The notes under the pieces: generated by a model
The model's input: the letters and a program-made list of their open reading frames with translations, nothing else
What the model was told of the DNA's origin: nothing
Database searches by the model: none
Source: an uncultured Marmoricola sp.
GTDB lineage: Bacteria; Actinomycetota; Actinomycetes; Propionibacteriales; Nocardioidaceae
Assembly: GCF_943913695.1 (NCBI RefSeq)
Contig: NZ_CALTZE010000062.1
Span: forward strand, 1-21,953
DNA length: 21,953 nt
Reading direction: 5' to 3'
Translations under genes and position numbers: made by a program
Shown here: in pieces, positions 13,659 to 21,537 of the stretch
Numbering within the stretch: the stretch's first letter is position 1
Layout: each line of letters begins with the position of its first letter

Positions 13659-14348
13659 ATGCACGCAGAGCAGTCATCAGAGCGATCCCCCGGGCGTCCT
13701 CACGTCCAGTCGGTCAGCGTCGGGCGGGTGCGCGAGCAGGACTTCACCGGCCTGGGTCGCAGCGCGATCGACAAGCGGCCGGTCACAGGTCCGGTCCGGG
13801 TCACGCCCACCGGGTTGGTGGGCGACGAGATCGGCGACGTGGTGCACCACGGCGGGATCGACCAGGCGGTCTACGCCTACTCCCGCGAGGAGCTCGACTG
13901 GTGGGAGGCCGAGCTCGGCCAGGAGCTGCGCGACGGCGAGTTCGCCGAGAACCTGACCACCCGCGGGATCGACGTCGACGCCGCGGAGGTGGGGGAGCGC
14001 TGGCGCATCGGCAGCACCCTGCTCGAGGTCTGCTCGGTGCGGATCCCCTGCAACGACTTCAAGGGCTGGATGGGCCGCAACGGGCACCCGACCCGCGGCT
14101 GGGTCAAGCGCTTCACGCAGCGGGGCCGCCCCGGGCCCTACCTGCGCGTGCTCGAGACGGGCTTCCTGCAGGCGGGCGACCCGATCGAGGTGGTCCACCG
14201 CCCCGGCCACGGCGTCACCGTGGCGACGATGTTCGCCGCGCTCACCACGCAGCGCGAGCTGCTGCCCGAGCTGCTCGTCGTGGAGGGGCTGGTCGAGGAG
14301 GCGCGGCAGGCTGCCGCGTCGTACTCCGGACAGGCTGCCGCTAAGTAG
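13659..14348 (+). CDS. MOSC domain-containing protein (YiiM-like)
   Basis: This is a 229-residue protein. VQSVSVGRVREQDFTG opens the domain. GDEIGDVVHHGGIDQAVYAY (about 56-75) is the family's G-D-x-x-x-D-x-x-x-H-G-G-x-D-x-A-V motif, then GEFAENLTTRGID and LLEVCSVRIPCNDFKGWM, with the conserved Cys at 131. MOSC proteins are molybdenum-cofactor sulfurase C-terminal relatives; the YiiM group reduces N-hydroxylated compounds with a molybdenum cofactor. No partner reductase is adjacent. ATG 13659 is preceded by GGGAGAGG. The gene lies 23 nt after the DUF2510 protein and 22 nt before the sulfotransferase, in the same direction. Confidence 0.92.
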   Translation: MHAEQSSERSPGRPHVQSVSVGRVREQDFTGLGRSAIDKRPVTGPVRVTPTGLVGDEIGDVVHHGGIDQAVYAYSREELDWWEAELGQELRDGEFAENLTTRGIDVDAAEVGERWRIGSTLLEVCSVRIPCNDFKGWMGRNGHPTRGWVKRFTQRGRPGPYLRVLETGFLQAGDPIEVVHRPGHGVTVATMFAALTTQRELLPELLVVEGLVEEARQAAASYSGQAAAK

Positions 14349-14358
14349 AGTTCCCGGC

Positions 14359-14364
14359 TAGGCT
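14359..14364 (+). promoter_or_regulatory. Candidate -10 box (TAGGCT) for a leaderless sulfotransferase mRNA
   Basis: TAGGCT ends 6 nt before ATG 14371, with no ribosome site in the 22-nt gap after the MOSC gene. It implies that the sulfotransferase has its own promoter. The -35 region is not recognisable. Confidence 0.35.
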
Positions 14365-14370
14365 TAGTGC

Positions 14371-15369
14371 ATGGAGCGTCGTCCCCCCGACTTCTTTCTC
14401 ATCGGTGCGCCCAAGGCCGGCACGAGCGCGCTGCACGCCGCTCTCGACCAGCACCCCCAGCTGTTCCTGAGCTCGCCCAAGGAGCCGAAGTACTACATGT
14501 GCGGCGACTCCCCGCCGCCGTCCTACAAGGGGCCGGGCGACGCGCACAGCAACCAGGAGTGGATCTGGCAGCGCGAGCGCTACCTCGAGCTCTTCGACGG
14601 TGCCGACGAGGGGGCGCTGCGGGGTGAGAGCACGCCGCTCTACCTCTACAACCGCGACGCCCGGCGCCGGATCGCGGCCGACCGGCCCGACGCCCGCCTG
14701 ATCGCGGTGCTGCGCGACCCCGTCGATCGGGCCTACTCCAACTGGATGCACCTGTGGATGGACGGCCTGGAGCCGCGGGCCGACATCGTCGAGGCCGTAC
14801 GCCGCGAGCCGCGGCGCATCGACGACGGCTGGGCGCCGTTCTGGCACTACTCCTCGCTGGGGATGTATGGCCGGCAGGTGGCCGACCTCTTCGACCACTT
14901 CCCGCGCGAGCAGGTGCTGCTGCTGCGCTACCGCCAGCTCGTCGACCAGCCCGACGCCACGCTGCGCCGGGTCTTCGAGTTCCTCGGGGTGCCCGGCGCA
15001 GGCGTCGAGGAGGTGCCCTCGGACAACTCCCGGCCCTTCGTGCGCGACGGCGTGCGCGCCCGCACCGTCGGCCCGGTGATCCGCGCCGGGGCGAGCGTGG
15101 GCCAGTTCCTGCCGCCGCAGGTGTGGCGCCGGGTGAGCAAGCCGCTCATCAGCCAGCTGCACAAGGGCGGGGAGAGCGGCCGGCCCAAGCTGACGCCCGA
15201 GCAGCGCAACATCCTGCTCAAGCCGCACCTGGAGGACATCGCGCTGCTGGAGCAGGTCACGGGTGAGTCCTTCGCCGACTGGCGCGGCTACCGCGAGGGC
15301 GACAGCTTCGCCTCGCGCTCCTCCAGCCGCGCGCAGGGCACGAGCCCGATCACCGGGGTGGTGGGCTGA
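14371..15369 (+). CDS. PAPS-dependent sulfotransferase
   Basis: This is a 332-residue cytosolic-type sulfotransferase. The 5'-phosphosulfate loop is FFLIGAPKAGTSALHAAL (about 8-25), and the 3'-phosphate motif is IAVLRDPVDRAYSNW with R115 and S123 as the expected ligands. YMCGDSPPPSY, GESTPLYLYNRDA and FWHYSSLGMYGRQ recall the heparan N-deacetylase/N-sulfotransferase and bacterial Stf-like family. It should move sulfate from PAPS to a hydroxyl or amine of a sugar, lipid or small molecule; the acceptor is unknown. The 3' end overlaps the convergent glycosidase-like gene by 20 nt, so their transcripts must be partly antisense. Confidence 0.93.
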   Translation: MERRPPDFFLIGAPKAGTSALHAALDQHPQLFLSSPKEPKYYMCGDSPPPSYKGPGDAHSNQEWIWQRERYLELFDGADEGALRGESTPLYLYNRDARRRIAADRPDARLIAVLRDPVDRAYSNWMHLWMDGLEPRADIVEAVRREPRRIDDGWAPFWHYSSLGMYGRQVADLFDHFPREQVLLLRYRQLVDQPDATLRRVFEFLGVPGAGVEEVPSDNSRPFVRDGVRARTVGPVIRAGASVGQFLPPQVWRRVSKPLISQLHKGGESGRPKLTPEQRNILLKPHLEDIALLEQVTGESFADWRGYREGDSFASRSSSRAQGTSPITGVVG

Positions 15370-16252
15370 GCGAGGTGACCAGGTCGTGCGCCCCGTCGGG
15401 GCGGGCGAGCTCGAAGTAGAACCTCGTGGCGCCGTCGGGCAGCGCGATGGCCGCGGCGTAGCGGAGCGCCCCGTCGGACCACGGCGAGCGCAGCACCCCG
15501 GACTCGGCGTCGGCGACCAGCACCCCGTCGGCGCCGCCGCGGGCCACGCCGGTCACCTCGTGCCAGTTGTCCTCCGCGCGGGCGCGGCCGTCATAGAGCA
15601 CGACCAGCGGGTCGTGGGACAGCACGGTGGTGACCCGGGCGCCGCGGGCGTCCCACTGCCCGTCACGGGGCGCGAGCACGGTGCCGTGGCGCTGCCACAC
15701 GAGCCCGTCGTCGCTGGTCAGGTAGCTCGTCGACATGCGGTCCTCGTGGCCGGGGTCGACCAACGGGTGCTCACACAGCCACATCTCCCAGCGCCCGTCG
15801 CGCACCGTGACCACCGGGTCCTTGACCGCGACCCGCTCGTCGCCCGGCAGCACGACCGTACGCCGACCCGTCGGCAGGTCGCGGGGGTCGTCGGCGTCGA
15901 GTGCCTCGATCCACCAGTGCTTGGAGCCGGGCGTCGCGCACGAGAGGTAGAGCCGCCAGCCACCGTCGGGACGCCGCAGCACCACGGGGCGCTCGAAGGA
16001 CTCCGCGCCGAAGTCGTCGCGGTGCACCGTGCAGACCTGCTCGAACTCGATGCCGTCCTCTGAGCGCGCCACCACGGTCTCCACCCCCCGGCCGCGGCCG
16101 AGCGGACGGCGTACGCGGTAGGTCAGCCAGAACACGCCGTCGACGAGCGTCGCCGAGGCGGCTCCGGCCCAGTTGCCGGGGCCGGAGCCCGGGGCGGGCA
16201 CGACGACGGTGCTGCCGGAGGCGGAGGGGAGCGCGAGAGTCAGCACGGGCAC
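15350..16252 (-). CDS. GH43/GH32-like five-bladed beta-propeller protein
   Basis: This 300-residue protein shows repeated propeller-blade patterns: NWAGAASATLVDGVFWLTYR, VVARSEDGIEFEQV, ESFERPVVLRRPDGGWRLYL, AVKDPVVTVRDGRWEMWLCE, TSYLTSDDGLVWQRHGTVLA and GVLRSPW. Such blades occur in glycoside hydrolases (GH43/GH32/GH130 clans) and related sugar-binding proteins. A-S/N-x-P first-blade and K-D-P third-blade residues resemble, but do not prove, a catalytic set. No signal peptide is evident, so it may be cytoplasmic. GTG 16252 is preferred: TAGACT lies 6 nt upstream (16259-16264), fitting a leaderless start, and no ribosome site is seen. It overlaps the sulfotransferase gene tail to tail by 20 nt. 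Confidence 0.8.
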   Translation of the reverse strand: MPVLTLALPSASGSTVVVPAPGSGPGNWAGAASATLVDGVFWLTYRVRRPLGRGRGVETVVARSEDGIEFEQVCTVHRDDFGAESFERPVVLRRPDGGWRLYLSCATPGSKHWWIEALDADDPRDLPTGRRTVVLPGDERVAVKDPVVTVRDGRWEMWLCEHPLVDPGHEDRMSTSYLTSDDGLVWQRHGTVLAPRDGQWDARGARVTTVLSHDPLVVLYDGRARAEDNWHEVTGVARGGADGVLVADAESGVLRSPWSDGALRYAAAIALPDGATRFYFELARPDGAHDLVTSLSPPPR

Positions 16253-16515
16253 GCGATAAGTCTAGTCGAGCAGTGGGGTTCGAGCCGCGATTCGGGCTTC
16301 CACGGCGCGGATTGGTTGCACCCGACCAACCGACCTGCCGCCCGAGCCGGCGTACGTCGCCCGCGCGCGGTCACGAGTGGGCAACTCTGGGCCTGCCCGG
16401 GCGTGCCTGGCGGTCGTCTGTGATCTAAGTTACTCCCACGTCAACTGCCCGTTCACGCCACTGACGCAGGCCGTCCGCGCCTGTCACTCACGCCCGTCAC
16501 AGACCAGGAGCCCAC
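16253..16515. other. Divergent intergenic region between the propeller protein and acyl-CoA synthetase genes
   Basis: No gene is seen in these 263 nt. The left end holds TAGACT (16259-16264, minus strand), a candidate -10 box 6 nt from GTG 16252. An inverted repeat TTGGT/ACCAA lies at about 16312-16330. TAAGTT at 16426-16431 is a possible -10 box for the plus-strand gene, with no clear -35. AGGAG (16507-16511 area) just before ATG 16516 is its ribosome site. Confidence 0.5.
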
Positions 16516-18345
16516 ATGTCGCCGGTCAACACCGACACCTCCTTCATCGACAACCGCCCGGCCAACGTGGCCGTGCAGTTCCGGGAGCGGGTGGCCGCCT
16601 CGCCGGACCGGGAGGCCTACCGCTACCCCGTCGAGGACGACCAGCCGTGGGCCTCGGTGACCTGGCGCGAGACCGGTGAGCGGGTCGAGCGCCTCGCCGC
16701 CGGGCTGCTCGCCCTCGGCCTCGAGCCTGAGCAGCGCGTCGGCATCGCCTCCGGCACGCGCGTGGAGTGGATCTTCGCCGACCTCGCGATCATGTGCGCC
16801 GGCGGCGCCACCACCACCGTCTACCCCACGACGATCAGCGAGGACGTCTCCTACATCCTGGCCGACTCCGAGTGCCGGGTCGTCTTCGCCGAAGACTCCT
16901 CGCAGCTGGAGAAGCTCACCAAGCACCGCTCCGAGCTGCCCCACCTCGCCAAGGTCGTGCTCTTCGAGGGTGAGGGCGACGGCGACTGGGTGATCACCCT
17001 GGAGGACCTCTCGGCGCTGGGCGAGAAGCACCTGGCCGAGGACGCCGACGCCGTCACCCGCTCGATCGACGCGATCACCGGCGACCACCTCGCCACCTTG
17101 ATCTACACCTCCGGCACGACCGGCAAGCCCAAGGGCGTGCGCCTCAAGCACTCGTCGTGGACCTACGAGGGCGCGGCGATCCAGGCGCAGAACATCCTCA
17201 CCGAGGACGACGTGCAGTTCCTGTGGCTGCCGATGGCCCACTCCTTCGGCAAGGTGCTGCTCTCCACGCAGCTGGCCTGCGGCTTCGCCACGGCCGTCGA
17301 CGGCCGCGTCGAGCGGATCATCGACAACCTCGCCATCGTCAAGCCGACCTTCATGGGCGCCGCCCCCCGCATCTTCGAGAAGGCGCACGCCCGCATCGTC
17401 ACCATGACCGCCGCCGAGGGTGGCGCGAAGGAGAAGATCGCGACCAAGGCCTTCGAGGTCGGCCGCAAGGTCAAGGCGCTCGAGCTCGCCGGCAAGCCCG
17501 TGCCCGTCGGGCTGAAGGTGCAGTACGCGCTCTTCGACCGGCTGGTCTTCAGCAAGGTCCGGGCCCGCTTCGGCGGTCGGGTGCGCTTCTTCATCTCCGG
17601 TGCCGCGGCGCTCAACCGCGACATCGCCGAGTGGTTCCACGCCGCCGGCGTGCTCATCCTCGAGGGCTACGGCCTCACGGAGTCCTCGGCCGGCTCCTTC
17701 GTCAACCACCCCGACGACTACCGCTTCGGCACCGTCGGCCCGGTGGTCCCCGGCAGCCAGGTGCGGCTGGGCGACAACGACGAGGTCCAGATCAAGGGCC
17801 CCGGCGTCATGGACGGCTACCACAACCTGCCCGACCAGACCGCCGAGTCGCTCACCGAGGACGGCTGGCTGCGCACCGGCGACAAGGGCTCCCTCGACGC
17901 CGACGGCTACCTGACGATCACCGGCCGCATCAAGGAGCTCTTCAAGACCTCCGGCGGCAAGTACATCGCCCCGCCGGCGATCGAGGCGAAGTTCAAGGCG
18001 GTCTGCCCCTACGCCAGCCAGTTCGTCGTCTTCGGCAACGACCGCAACTACTGCGTCGCGCTGGTCACCCTCGACCCCGACGCCATCGTCGGCTGGGCCG
18101 AGGAGAACGGCCTCGGCGGCAAGTCCTACTCCGAGATCGTCGCCGCGCCCGCCACGGTCGAGATGGTCGAGGGCTACGTCGAGCAGCTCAACGGCGCGCT
18201 CAACCGCTGGGAGACGATCAAGAAGTTCCGCCTCCTCGACCACGACCTCTCCGTGGAGTCCGGCGAGATGACGCCGTCGATGAAGGTCAAGCGCAACGTC
18301 GTGGAGAGCAACCACGCCGCGGTCATCGACGAGATGTACGCCTGA
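16516..18345 (+). CDS. Long-chain fatty acyl-CoA synthetase (AMP-forming, FadD15-like)
   Basis: This is a 609-residue adenylate-forming enzyme. Core A3 loop YTSGTTGKPKGV is at 197-208, A5 LEGYGLTESSAGSF is around E383, A7 is GWLRTGDKGSLDADGYL, A8 hinge is GRIKELFKTSGGKYIAPP (from about 470), and the C-terminal GEMTPSMKVKRNVV carries the catalytic lysine (A10). Length and the FFISGAAALNRDIAEWFHAA segment match long-chain acyl-CoA synthetases of actinobacteria. It should activate fatty acids with ATP and CoA for beta-oxidation or lipid synthesis. ATG 16516 has a clear AGGAG site. All catalytic motifs are intact. A 13-bp tandem duplication straddles its stop codon. Confidence 0.96.
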   Translation: MSPVNTDTSFIDNRPANVAVQFRERVAASPDREAYRYPVEDDQPWASVTWRETGERVERLAAGLLALGLEPEQRVGIASGTRVEWIFADLAIMCAGGATTTVYPTTISEDVSYILADSECRVVFAEDSSQLEKLTKHRSELPHLAKVVLFEGEGDGDWVITLEDLSALGEKHLAEDADAVTRSIDAITGDHLATLIYTSGTTGKPKGVRLKHSSWTYEGAAIQAQNILTEDDVQFLWLPMAHSFGKVLLSTQLACGFATAVDGRVERIIDNLAIVKPTFMGAAPRIFEKAHARIVTMTAAEGGAKEKIATKAFEVGRKVKALELAGKPVPVGLKVQYALFDRLVFSKVRARFGGRVRFFISGAAALNRDIAEWFHAAGVLILEGYGLTESSAGSFVNHPDDYRFGTVGPVVPGSQVRLGDNDEVQIKGPGVMDGYHNLPDQTAESLTEDGWLRTGDKGSLDADGYLTITGRIKELFKTSGGKYIAPPAIEAKFKAVCPYASQFVVFGNDRNYCVALVTLDPDAIVGWAEENGLGGKSYSEIVAAPATVEMVEGYVEQLNGALNRWETIKKFRLLDHDLSVESGEMTPSMKVKRNVVESNHAAVIDEMYA

Positions 18346-18367
18346 CCCAGGCTGCTGACCCAGGCTG
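18342..18367 (+). repeat. 13-bp tandem duplication over the acyl-CoA synthetase stop codon
   Basis: CTGACCCAGGCTG occurs twice back to back (18342-18354 and 18355-18367). The first copy contains the stop TGA (18343-18345). It looks like a simple replication-slippage duplication. Confidence 0.95.
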
Positions 18368-18408
18368 GCCACAGCGCGCGCACAGGGGCGCGGGCGAGGA
18401 TCGCGGAC

Positions 18409-19308
18409 ATGAGCCGCCTCCCCGCCCGCGCCCCTGGCGCGTCCAGCCCCGAGCACCACGACGAGCACGACGAGCACGACCTAGGTCTCTCCCACGACCT
18501 GCCGAGGATCGTGGAGCGCAACCTGGGGCGGCGCGGCCTGCTGGCGCTCTTCGGAGGGGTCGGCGCCGTGGCCGTCGCCGGGTGCGGCACCGACTCCTCG
18601 ACCGCGTCGTCCGACTCCTCGCAGTCCGGCCCGCCCGAGCCTCCCGACGGGGGCGGCGGGCAGCAGTCCGCGGCCGTCGGCGAGGGCGAGATCCCCGAGG
18701 AGACGGCGGGCCCCTACCCAGGTGACGGCAGCAACGGACCCGACGTACTGGCCGAGAGCGGGGTGGTGCGCCGCGACCTGACCACCAGCTTCGGCTCCGC
18801 CTCCGGCGTCGCCGAGGGCGTGCCGCTGCGGCTGCGGATGAAGGTCTACGACCTGCAGGGCGACGACGTCACGATCCTCGCCGGGGCCGCCGTCTACGCC
18901 TGGCACTGCGACCGCGAGGGCCGCTACTCGATGTATGACGACGAGGTCGCTGAGGAGAACTACCTGCGCGGCGTGCAGGTCGCCGACGACTCGGGTTGGG
19001 TGGAGTTCGAGTCCATCTTCCCGGCCTGCTACTCCGGCCGCTGGCCGCACGTGCACTTCGAGGTCTACGCCAGCGTCGAGGACGCCACCGGCGACGGCTC
19101 CAAGCTGCGCACCTCCCAGCTCGCCTTCCCCCAGGAGGTCTGCGAGGCCGTCTACGCCACCGAGGGCTACGAGGCCAGCGTGCAGAACCTCGCGGGCGTC
19201 TCCCTCGACAGCGACATGGTCTTCTCCGACGGCCACTCGCTGCAGATGGCCAAGGTCGCCGGCTCGGTCTCCGAGGGCTACGTCGCCACCCTCAACGTGC
19301 CCGTCTGA
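18409..19308 (+). CDS. Secreted lipoprotein of the intradiol ring-cleavage dioxygenase family
   Basis: This is a 299-residue protein. The long N-terminus includes a His/Asp/Glu-rich stretch (HHDEHDEHD, 16-24), then NLGRRGLLALFGGVGAVAVA and a lipobox VAGC with Cys59. The arginine pair (41-42) suggests Tat export. A Ser/Gly/Pro linker follows, then the dioxygenase fold: EETAGPYPGDGSN (the family's entry motif), LRLRMKVYDLQ, AAVYAWHCDREGRYSMYD and ACYSGRWPHVHFEVY. Y173, Y208, H214 and H216 are the likely non-haem Fe(III) ligands. The soluble family cleaves catechols; secreted members have unproven substrates. ATG 18409 gives an unusually long n-region (~40 residues), so a later start is possible but no better one is evident. 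Confidence 0.88.
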   Translation: MSRLPARAPGASSPEHHDEHDEHDLGLSHDLPRIVERNLGRRGLLALFGGVGAVAVAGCGTDSSTASSDSSQSGPPEPPDGGGGQQSAAVGEGEIPEETAGPYPGDGSNGPDVLAESGVVRRDLTTSFGSASGVAEGVPLRLRMKVYDLQGDDVTILAGAAVYAWHCDREGRYSMYDDEVAEENYLRGVQVADDSGWVEFESIFPACYSGRWPHVHFEVYASVEDATGDGSKLRTSQLAFPQEVCEAVYATEGYEASVQNLAGVSLDSDMVFSDGHSLQMAKVAGSVSEGYVATLNVPV

Positions 19309-19343
19309 CTCGCGCCAGCCGCGCGTCGGCGAGTATGGAGGCG

Positions 19344-20480
19344 ATGAGTGGCGACGGTCAGGGGCCCAGCGCGTTCGGCGTCTACGTGCACGTGCCGTTC
19401 TGCGCGAGCCGGTGTGGCTACTGCGACTTCAACACCTACACCGCGACCGAGCTCGGGGGCGGTGGGGCGCAGGTGGAGTGGGCGACCTGGGCCGCGGCCG
19501 AGGTGGCGCTGGCCGCCCGCACGGTAGGCGCGCGCGAGGCCGACACGGTGTTCTTCGGCGGAGGCACGCCGACGCTGCTGCCGAGCGCGGACCTGGTGCG
19601 CGCGCTGAGCGCCGTACGCGAGCACCTCGGGCTCGCCGCGGACGCGGAGGTCACCACCGAGGCCAACCCCGACAGCGTGACGCCGCAGTCGCTGGCCGAG
19701 CTCCGCGAGGGTGGCTTCACGCGGGTCTCCTTCGGGATGCAGTCGGCGGTGCCCCACGTGCTGCGGGTGCTCGAGCGCACCCACGACCCGGCCAACGTCG
19801 CGCGGGCCGTGGCCTGGGCGCGCGAGGCGGGCTTCGAGCAGGTCAGCCTGGACCTGATCTACGGCACGGCGGGGGAGTCGGTGGCCGACTGGCGCACCTC
19901 GCTGGAGGCGGCGCTGGCCTGCGAGCCCGACCACGTCTCGGCGTACTCGCTCATCGTCGAGGGCGGCACCCGCCTGGCCCGGCAGGTGCGCGCAGGGCTG
20001 GTGGCGGCGCCGGAGGAGGACGACCTGGCCGAGAAGTACGAGCTCGCCGACGACCTGCTGACCGCGGCGGGGCTGGAGTGGTATGAGGTGTCCAACTGGG
20101 CGCGTGACGAGGCCGCGCGCTGCCGCCACAACGAGCTCTACTGGCGCAGCGCCGACTGGTGGGGCGTGGGGCCGGGTGCGCACTCCCACGTCGCAGGCGA
20201 GCGCTGGTGGAACCTCAAGCACCCCTCGGCGTGGGCGGGGCGGCTGGCCGACGGCGCCTCGCCCGAGGCCGAGCGGGAGGTGCTGACGGACGACGACCAG
20301 CACCTGGAGCGGGTGATGCTCGAGGTGCGCCACCGCGACGGGCTGCCGCTCTCCCTGGTCGCGGACGACGCCGTCGACGGCGTCGTCGCGCGCGGGCTCG
20401 GCGTACGTCGCGGCGGCCGGCTGGTGCTCACCCGGCAGGGCCGGCTGCTGGCCGATGCCGTGGTGCGCGACCTCACCTGA
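19344..20480 (+). CDS. hemW: Radical SAM haem chaperone HemW (coproporphyrinogen III oxidase-like)
   Basis: This is a 378-residue protein. It starts GVYVHVPFCASRCGYCDFNT with the CxxxCxxC iron-sulfur ligands C20, C24 and C27. Next come FFGGGTPTLLP, TTEANPDSVT, RVSFGMQSAVPHVLRVL, VSLDLIYGTAGES, and the C-terminal DWWGVGPGAHSHV and NLKHPSAW. The CDFNTYT signature favours HemW over HemN, so it probably delivers haem rather than oxidising coproporphyrinogen. I chose ATG 19344; ATG 19335 is equally in frame and would add three residues. The partial ribosome site GGAGG at 19337-19341 is very close to the later ATG. It converges with the DUF3097 gene across 134 nt, and hemW-DUF3097 neighbourhoods are common in actinobacteria. 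Confidence 0.94.
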   Translation: MSGDGQGPSAFGVYVHVPFCASRCGYCDFNTYTATELGGGGAQVEWATWAAAEVALAARTVGAREADTVFFGGGTPTLLPSADLVRALSAVREHLGLAADAEVTTEANPDSVTPQSLAELREGGFTRVSFGMQSAVPHVLRVLERTHDPANVARAVAWAREAGFEQVSLDLIYGTAGESVADWRTSLEAALACEPDHVSAYSLIVEGGTRLARQVRAGLVAAPEEDDLAEKYELADDLLTAAGLEWYEVSNWARDEAARCRHNELYWRSADWWGVGPGAHSHVAGERWWNLKHPSAWAGRLADGASPEAEREVLTDDDQHLERVMLEVRHRDGLPLSLVADDAVDGVVARGLGVRRGGRLVLTRQGRLLADAVVRDLT

Positions 20481-20509
20481 GCCCCGTCACCAGGGTTCCA
20501 CGTGACCGG

Positions 20510-20611
20510 GCAGCACGAAGGGACACAGTTGGCCGTCAGGACCCTGCCAGAAGCCCCACGAAACCGGGCGGACCGGGCGCCGCGAGCGCGAACTGTGTCC
20601 GCTCGTGTCGC
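20510..20611. repeat. 102-bp element with 21-bp imperfect inverted ends between convergent genes
   Basis: The ends 20510-20530 and 20591-20611 pair at 17 of 21 positions, and the inner ten (GGACACAGTT with AACTGTGTCC) pair perfectly, enclosing 60 nt. It fills most of the 134-nt gap between hemW and DUF3097. It may be a bidirectional terminator, a structured RNA or a small MITE-like insertion; no target-site duplication is seen. Confidence 0.7.
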
Positions 20612-20614
20612 GGC

Positions 20615-21520
20615 TCAGTCCTCCGGGGCGCCGGTGACGAAGTCGATGAGCTCCTCGACCCGGCCGAGCAGCTGCGGGTCGAGGTCCTGGAAGCCGCGGA
20701 CGCCGCCGAGGATGTGCTTCCACGCGCGGGCGATGTCGGCCTGGTCGCGGTGCGGCCAGCCCCACTGCTGGCACACGCCCTTCTTCCACTCCAGGTGGCG
20801 CGGCACCGTGGGCCACGCCTGCTTGCCGAGGCGCTCGGGCTTCACGGCCGCCCAGATGTCGACGAAGGGGTGGCCGACGATCAGCACGTGCGGGCCGACG
20901 GGGGAGCGGCGTACGGACTCGGCGATCCGGCTCTCCTTGGAGCCCGGCACCAGGTGGTCGACCAGCACGCCGACGCGGCGGGCGGGGCCGGGCTGGAAGT
21001 CGCGCAGGTGGGCGCCGAGGTCGTCGACGCCCTCGAGGTACTCCACGACGACACCCTCGATGCGCAGGTCGTCGCCCCAGACCTTCTCCACCAGCTCAGC
21101 GTCGTGGCGACCCTCGACGTAGATCCGGCTCGCCCGCGCGACGCGCGCCGTCACGCCCTGCACGGCCACCGACCCCGAGGCGGTGCGGGTCGCGCGCTCG
21201 GGCCCCTTGCGGGTCGGCGCCACCAGCACCACGGGTCGGCCCTCGAGCCAGAAGCCCGGACCGAGCGGGAAGGTGCGTCGCTTGCGGTGCCTGTCCTCGA
21301 GCGTCACGGTGCCGAGGTCACGCTCGACCTGCACGATCTCCCCGCACCAGTCGGTGGTCACCTCCTCGACCACCAGGCCGAGGTCGGCGTCGATCTCGAC
21401 CGCCCGTCCCTTGGTGGGTGCGCGCCAGTCGCCGGCGAGCACGTCGGAGCCGTAGCGGTCGGGTGGCGGAGTCACCGGGCGACGGTACGGCGCCACCCCG
21501 GGCGGACGGCGTACCGACAC
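20615..21520 (-). CDS. DUF3097 family protein with Toprim-like motif
   Basis: This 301-residue actinobacterial protein has an N-terminal SYNTHESIS of conserved words: DRYGSDVLAGDWRAPTKGR, LVVEEVTTDWCGEIVQVE and GFWLEGRPVVLVAPTRK. A following part, ARASRIYVEGRHDAELVEKV, then VGVLVDHLVPGSKESRI and HVLIVGHPFVDIWAAVKP, resembles a Toprim fold (glutamate in VEGRHD, aspartate in VLVDH). The exact activity is not known; a nucleic-acid or nucleotide role is inferred from the Toprim resemblance. GTG 21520 is 17 nt downstream of the cupin gene stop, so the two likely form one operon. The gene is intact. Confidence 0.9.
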   Translation of the reverse strand: MSVRRPPGVAPYRRPVTPPPDRYGSDVLAGDWRAPTKGRAVEIDADLGLVVEEVTTDWCGEIVQVERDLGTVTLEDRHRKRRTFPLGPGFWLEGRPVVLVAPTRKGPERATRTASGSVAVQGVTARVARASRIYVEGRHDAELVEKVWGDDLRIEGVVVEYLEGVDDLGAHLRDFQPGPARRVGVLVDHLVPGSKESRIAESVRRSPVGPHVLIVGHPFVDIWAAVKPERLGKQAWPTVPRHLEWKKGVCQQWGWPHRDQADIARAWKHILGGVRGFQDLDPQLLGRVEELIDFVTGAPED

Positions 21521-21537
21521 GGTGCGACCACCCGGAC

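Noticed and set aside
16453..18477. A 674-codon open frame on the minus strand opposite the acyl-CoA synthetase gene
   Set aside because: Its composition (long runs of V, G, D, L, H, E) is the mirror of GC-rich codon bias, it shows no family motif, and the plus strand encodes a complete enzyme with all catalytic motifs.
20510..20611. An insertion sequence
   Set aside because: It is far too short to carry a transposase and shows no target duplication. It is kept only as a possible MITE-like or structural element.
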